Shown one piece after another: positions 6,577-6,771 of a stretch of DNA of 6,771 nucleotides. The DNA is taken from positions 1 to 6,771 of the forward strand of contig JAILHZ010000121.1 in assembly GCA_024695545.1 (NCBI GenBank), given 5' to 3'. Numbering within the stretch: the first letter of the stretch is position 1; each line of letters begins with the position of its first letter. Both the position numbers and the translations under genes were made by a program. The stretch comes from Clostridiales bacterium (GTDB lineage Bacteria; Bacillota_A; Clostridia; Saccharofermentanales; Saccharofermentanaceae). Under the pieces are notes generated by a model. It ran no database searches, was not told the origin of the DNA, and saw only the letters and a list, made by a program, of their open reading frames with translations.

Positions 6577-6771
6577 GAGATCAATCCTCCTTCCAGAAGT
6601 TTCGTACGAAGCTGATTCCTCATACGGTTGAGTGAGACGGAGACGTTATTCTCCGTCATGTTCATTCGCCCGGCGATGTCCTTGACGCTGTCGGAGTACC
6701 AGTAGCGGCAGACGAAGATCTTCCGCTTTTCCGAGGGCAGGGATGCGAGAAAATCATTGATGACAGAGAGC
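6573..6771 (-). CDS. RNA polymerase sigma factor (sigma-70/ECF-like), C-terminal part only
   Basis: Only the last 65 residues are in the window; the gene begins beyond the right edge. They form a typical sigma region 4: a first helix (VINDFLASLPSEKRKIFVCR), then YWYSDSVKDIAGRMNM and TENNVSVSLNRMRNQLRTKL, which is the helix-turn-helix that reads the -35 box. The pattern LPSxKRxIFxxRYWYxxSxxxIA is common in ECF-like sigma factors and related DNA-binding proteins of Clostridia. The reading frame ends in TGA at 6573-6575, overlapping the ATG of the anti-sigma-like gene by four bases. The ribosome binding site of that next gene lies inside these last codons (LEGG). Regions 2 and 3 cannot be seen, so the exact sigma class and target promoters are open. 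Confidence 0.9.
   Translation of the reverse strand, partial: LSVINDFLASLPSEKRKIFVCRYWYSDSVKDIAGRMNMTENNVSVSLNRMRNQLRTKLLEGGLIS
6586..6594 (-). promoter_or_regulatory. Strong ribosome binding site inside the sigma gene, for the anti-sigma-like gene
   Basis: On the minus strand the sequence reads GGAAGGAGG, close to the full anti-16S match, nine bases before the ATG at 6576. It is embedded in the final codons of the sigma gene. Together with the ATGA stop-start overlap it should give high and coupled synthesis of the anti-sigma-like protein relative to the sigma factor. Confidence 0.75.

Noticed and set aside
6113..6631. 172-codon plus-strand open frame
   Set aside because: Antisense to the anti-sigma-like gene and part of the sigma gene; its Ser/Ala-rich translation has no domain and no good ribosome site.

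Overview
The window looks like chromosomal DNA from a fermentative, fibre-degrading Clostridia bacterium, most likely Lachnospiraceae or a close relative. The reasons are the moderate-to-high GC content with many C/G-ending codons, strong AGGAGG-type ribosome binding sites, an anti-sigma-like protein whose N-terminus is of a type common in that group, a zinc-ribbon membrane protein of a kind also common there, and a large GH115 alpha-glucuronidase without a signal peptide. This placement is inference; no rRNA or other phylogenetic marker is present.

Layout. (1) Positions 1-555, minus strand: an OmpR/PhoB-type response regulator, cut off inside its DNA-binding domain by the left edge. (2) Positions 556-814: a divergent control region with one candidate promoter per direction and two short dyads. 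(3) Positions 815-2089, plus strand: an unassigned protein with an N-terminal four-cysteine zinc ribbon and two membrane segments. (4) Positions 2090-2207: a spacer that can form two mutually exclusive GC-rich pairings. (5) Positions 2208-5243, plus strand: a full-length GH115 alpha-glucuronidase, the clearest functional assignment in the window. (6) Positions 5213-6771, minus strand: a tightly packed operon, read right to left, of a sigma-70-like factor (C-terminal part only), a membrane-anchored anti-sigma-like protein, and a small membrane-anchored Ig-like protein. The last gene runs into the end of the GH115 gene from the opposite side, so the two coding regions share 31 bp.

How the parts may fit together. 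The GH115 enzyme would remove (methyl)glucuronic acid side groups from imported xylan fragments in the cytoplasm. The sigma/anti-sigma module looks like an envelope-sensing switch in which two consecutive membrane proteins carry related extracytoplasmic beta-domains. The two-component regulator is a second, separate signalling unit. No sequence evidence ties either regulator to the GH115 gene; that link would be only a proximity argument. There is no stretch over 300 bases without a gene, and no tRNA, rRNA, CRISPR array, insertion sequence or phage feature was seen.
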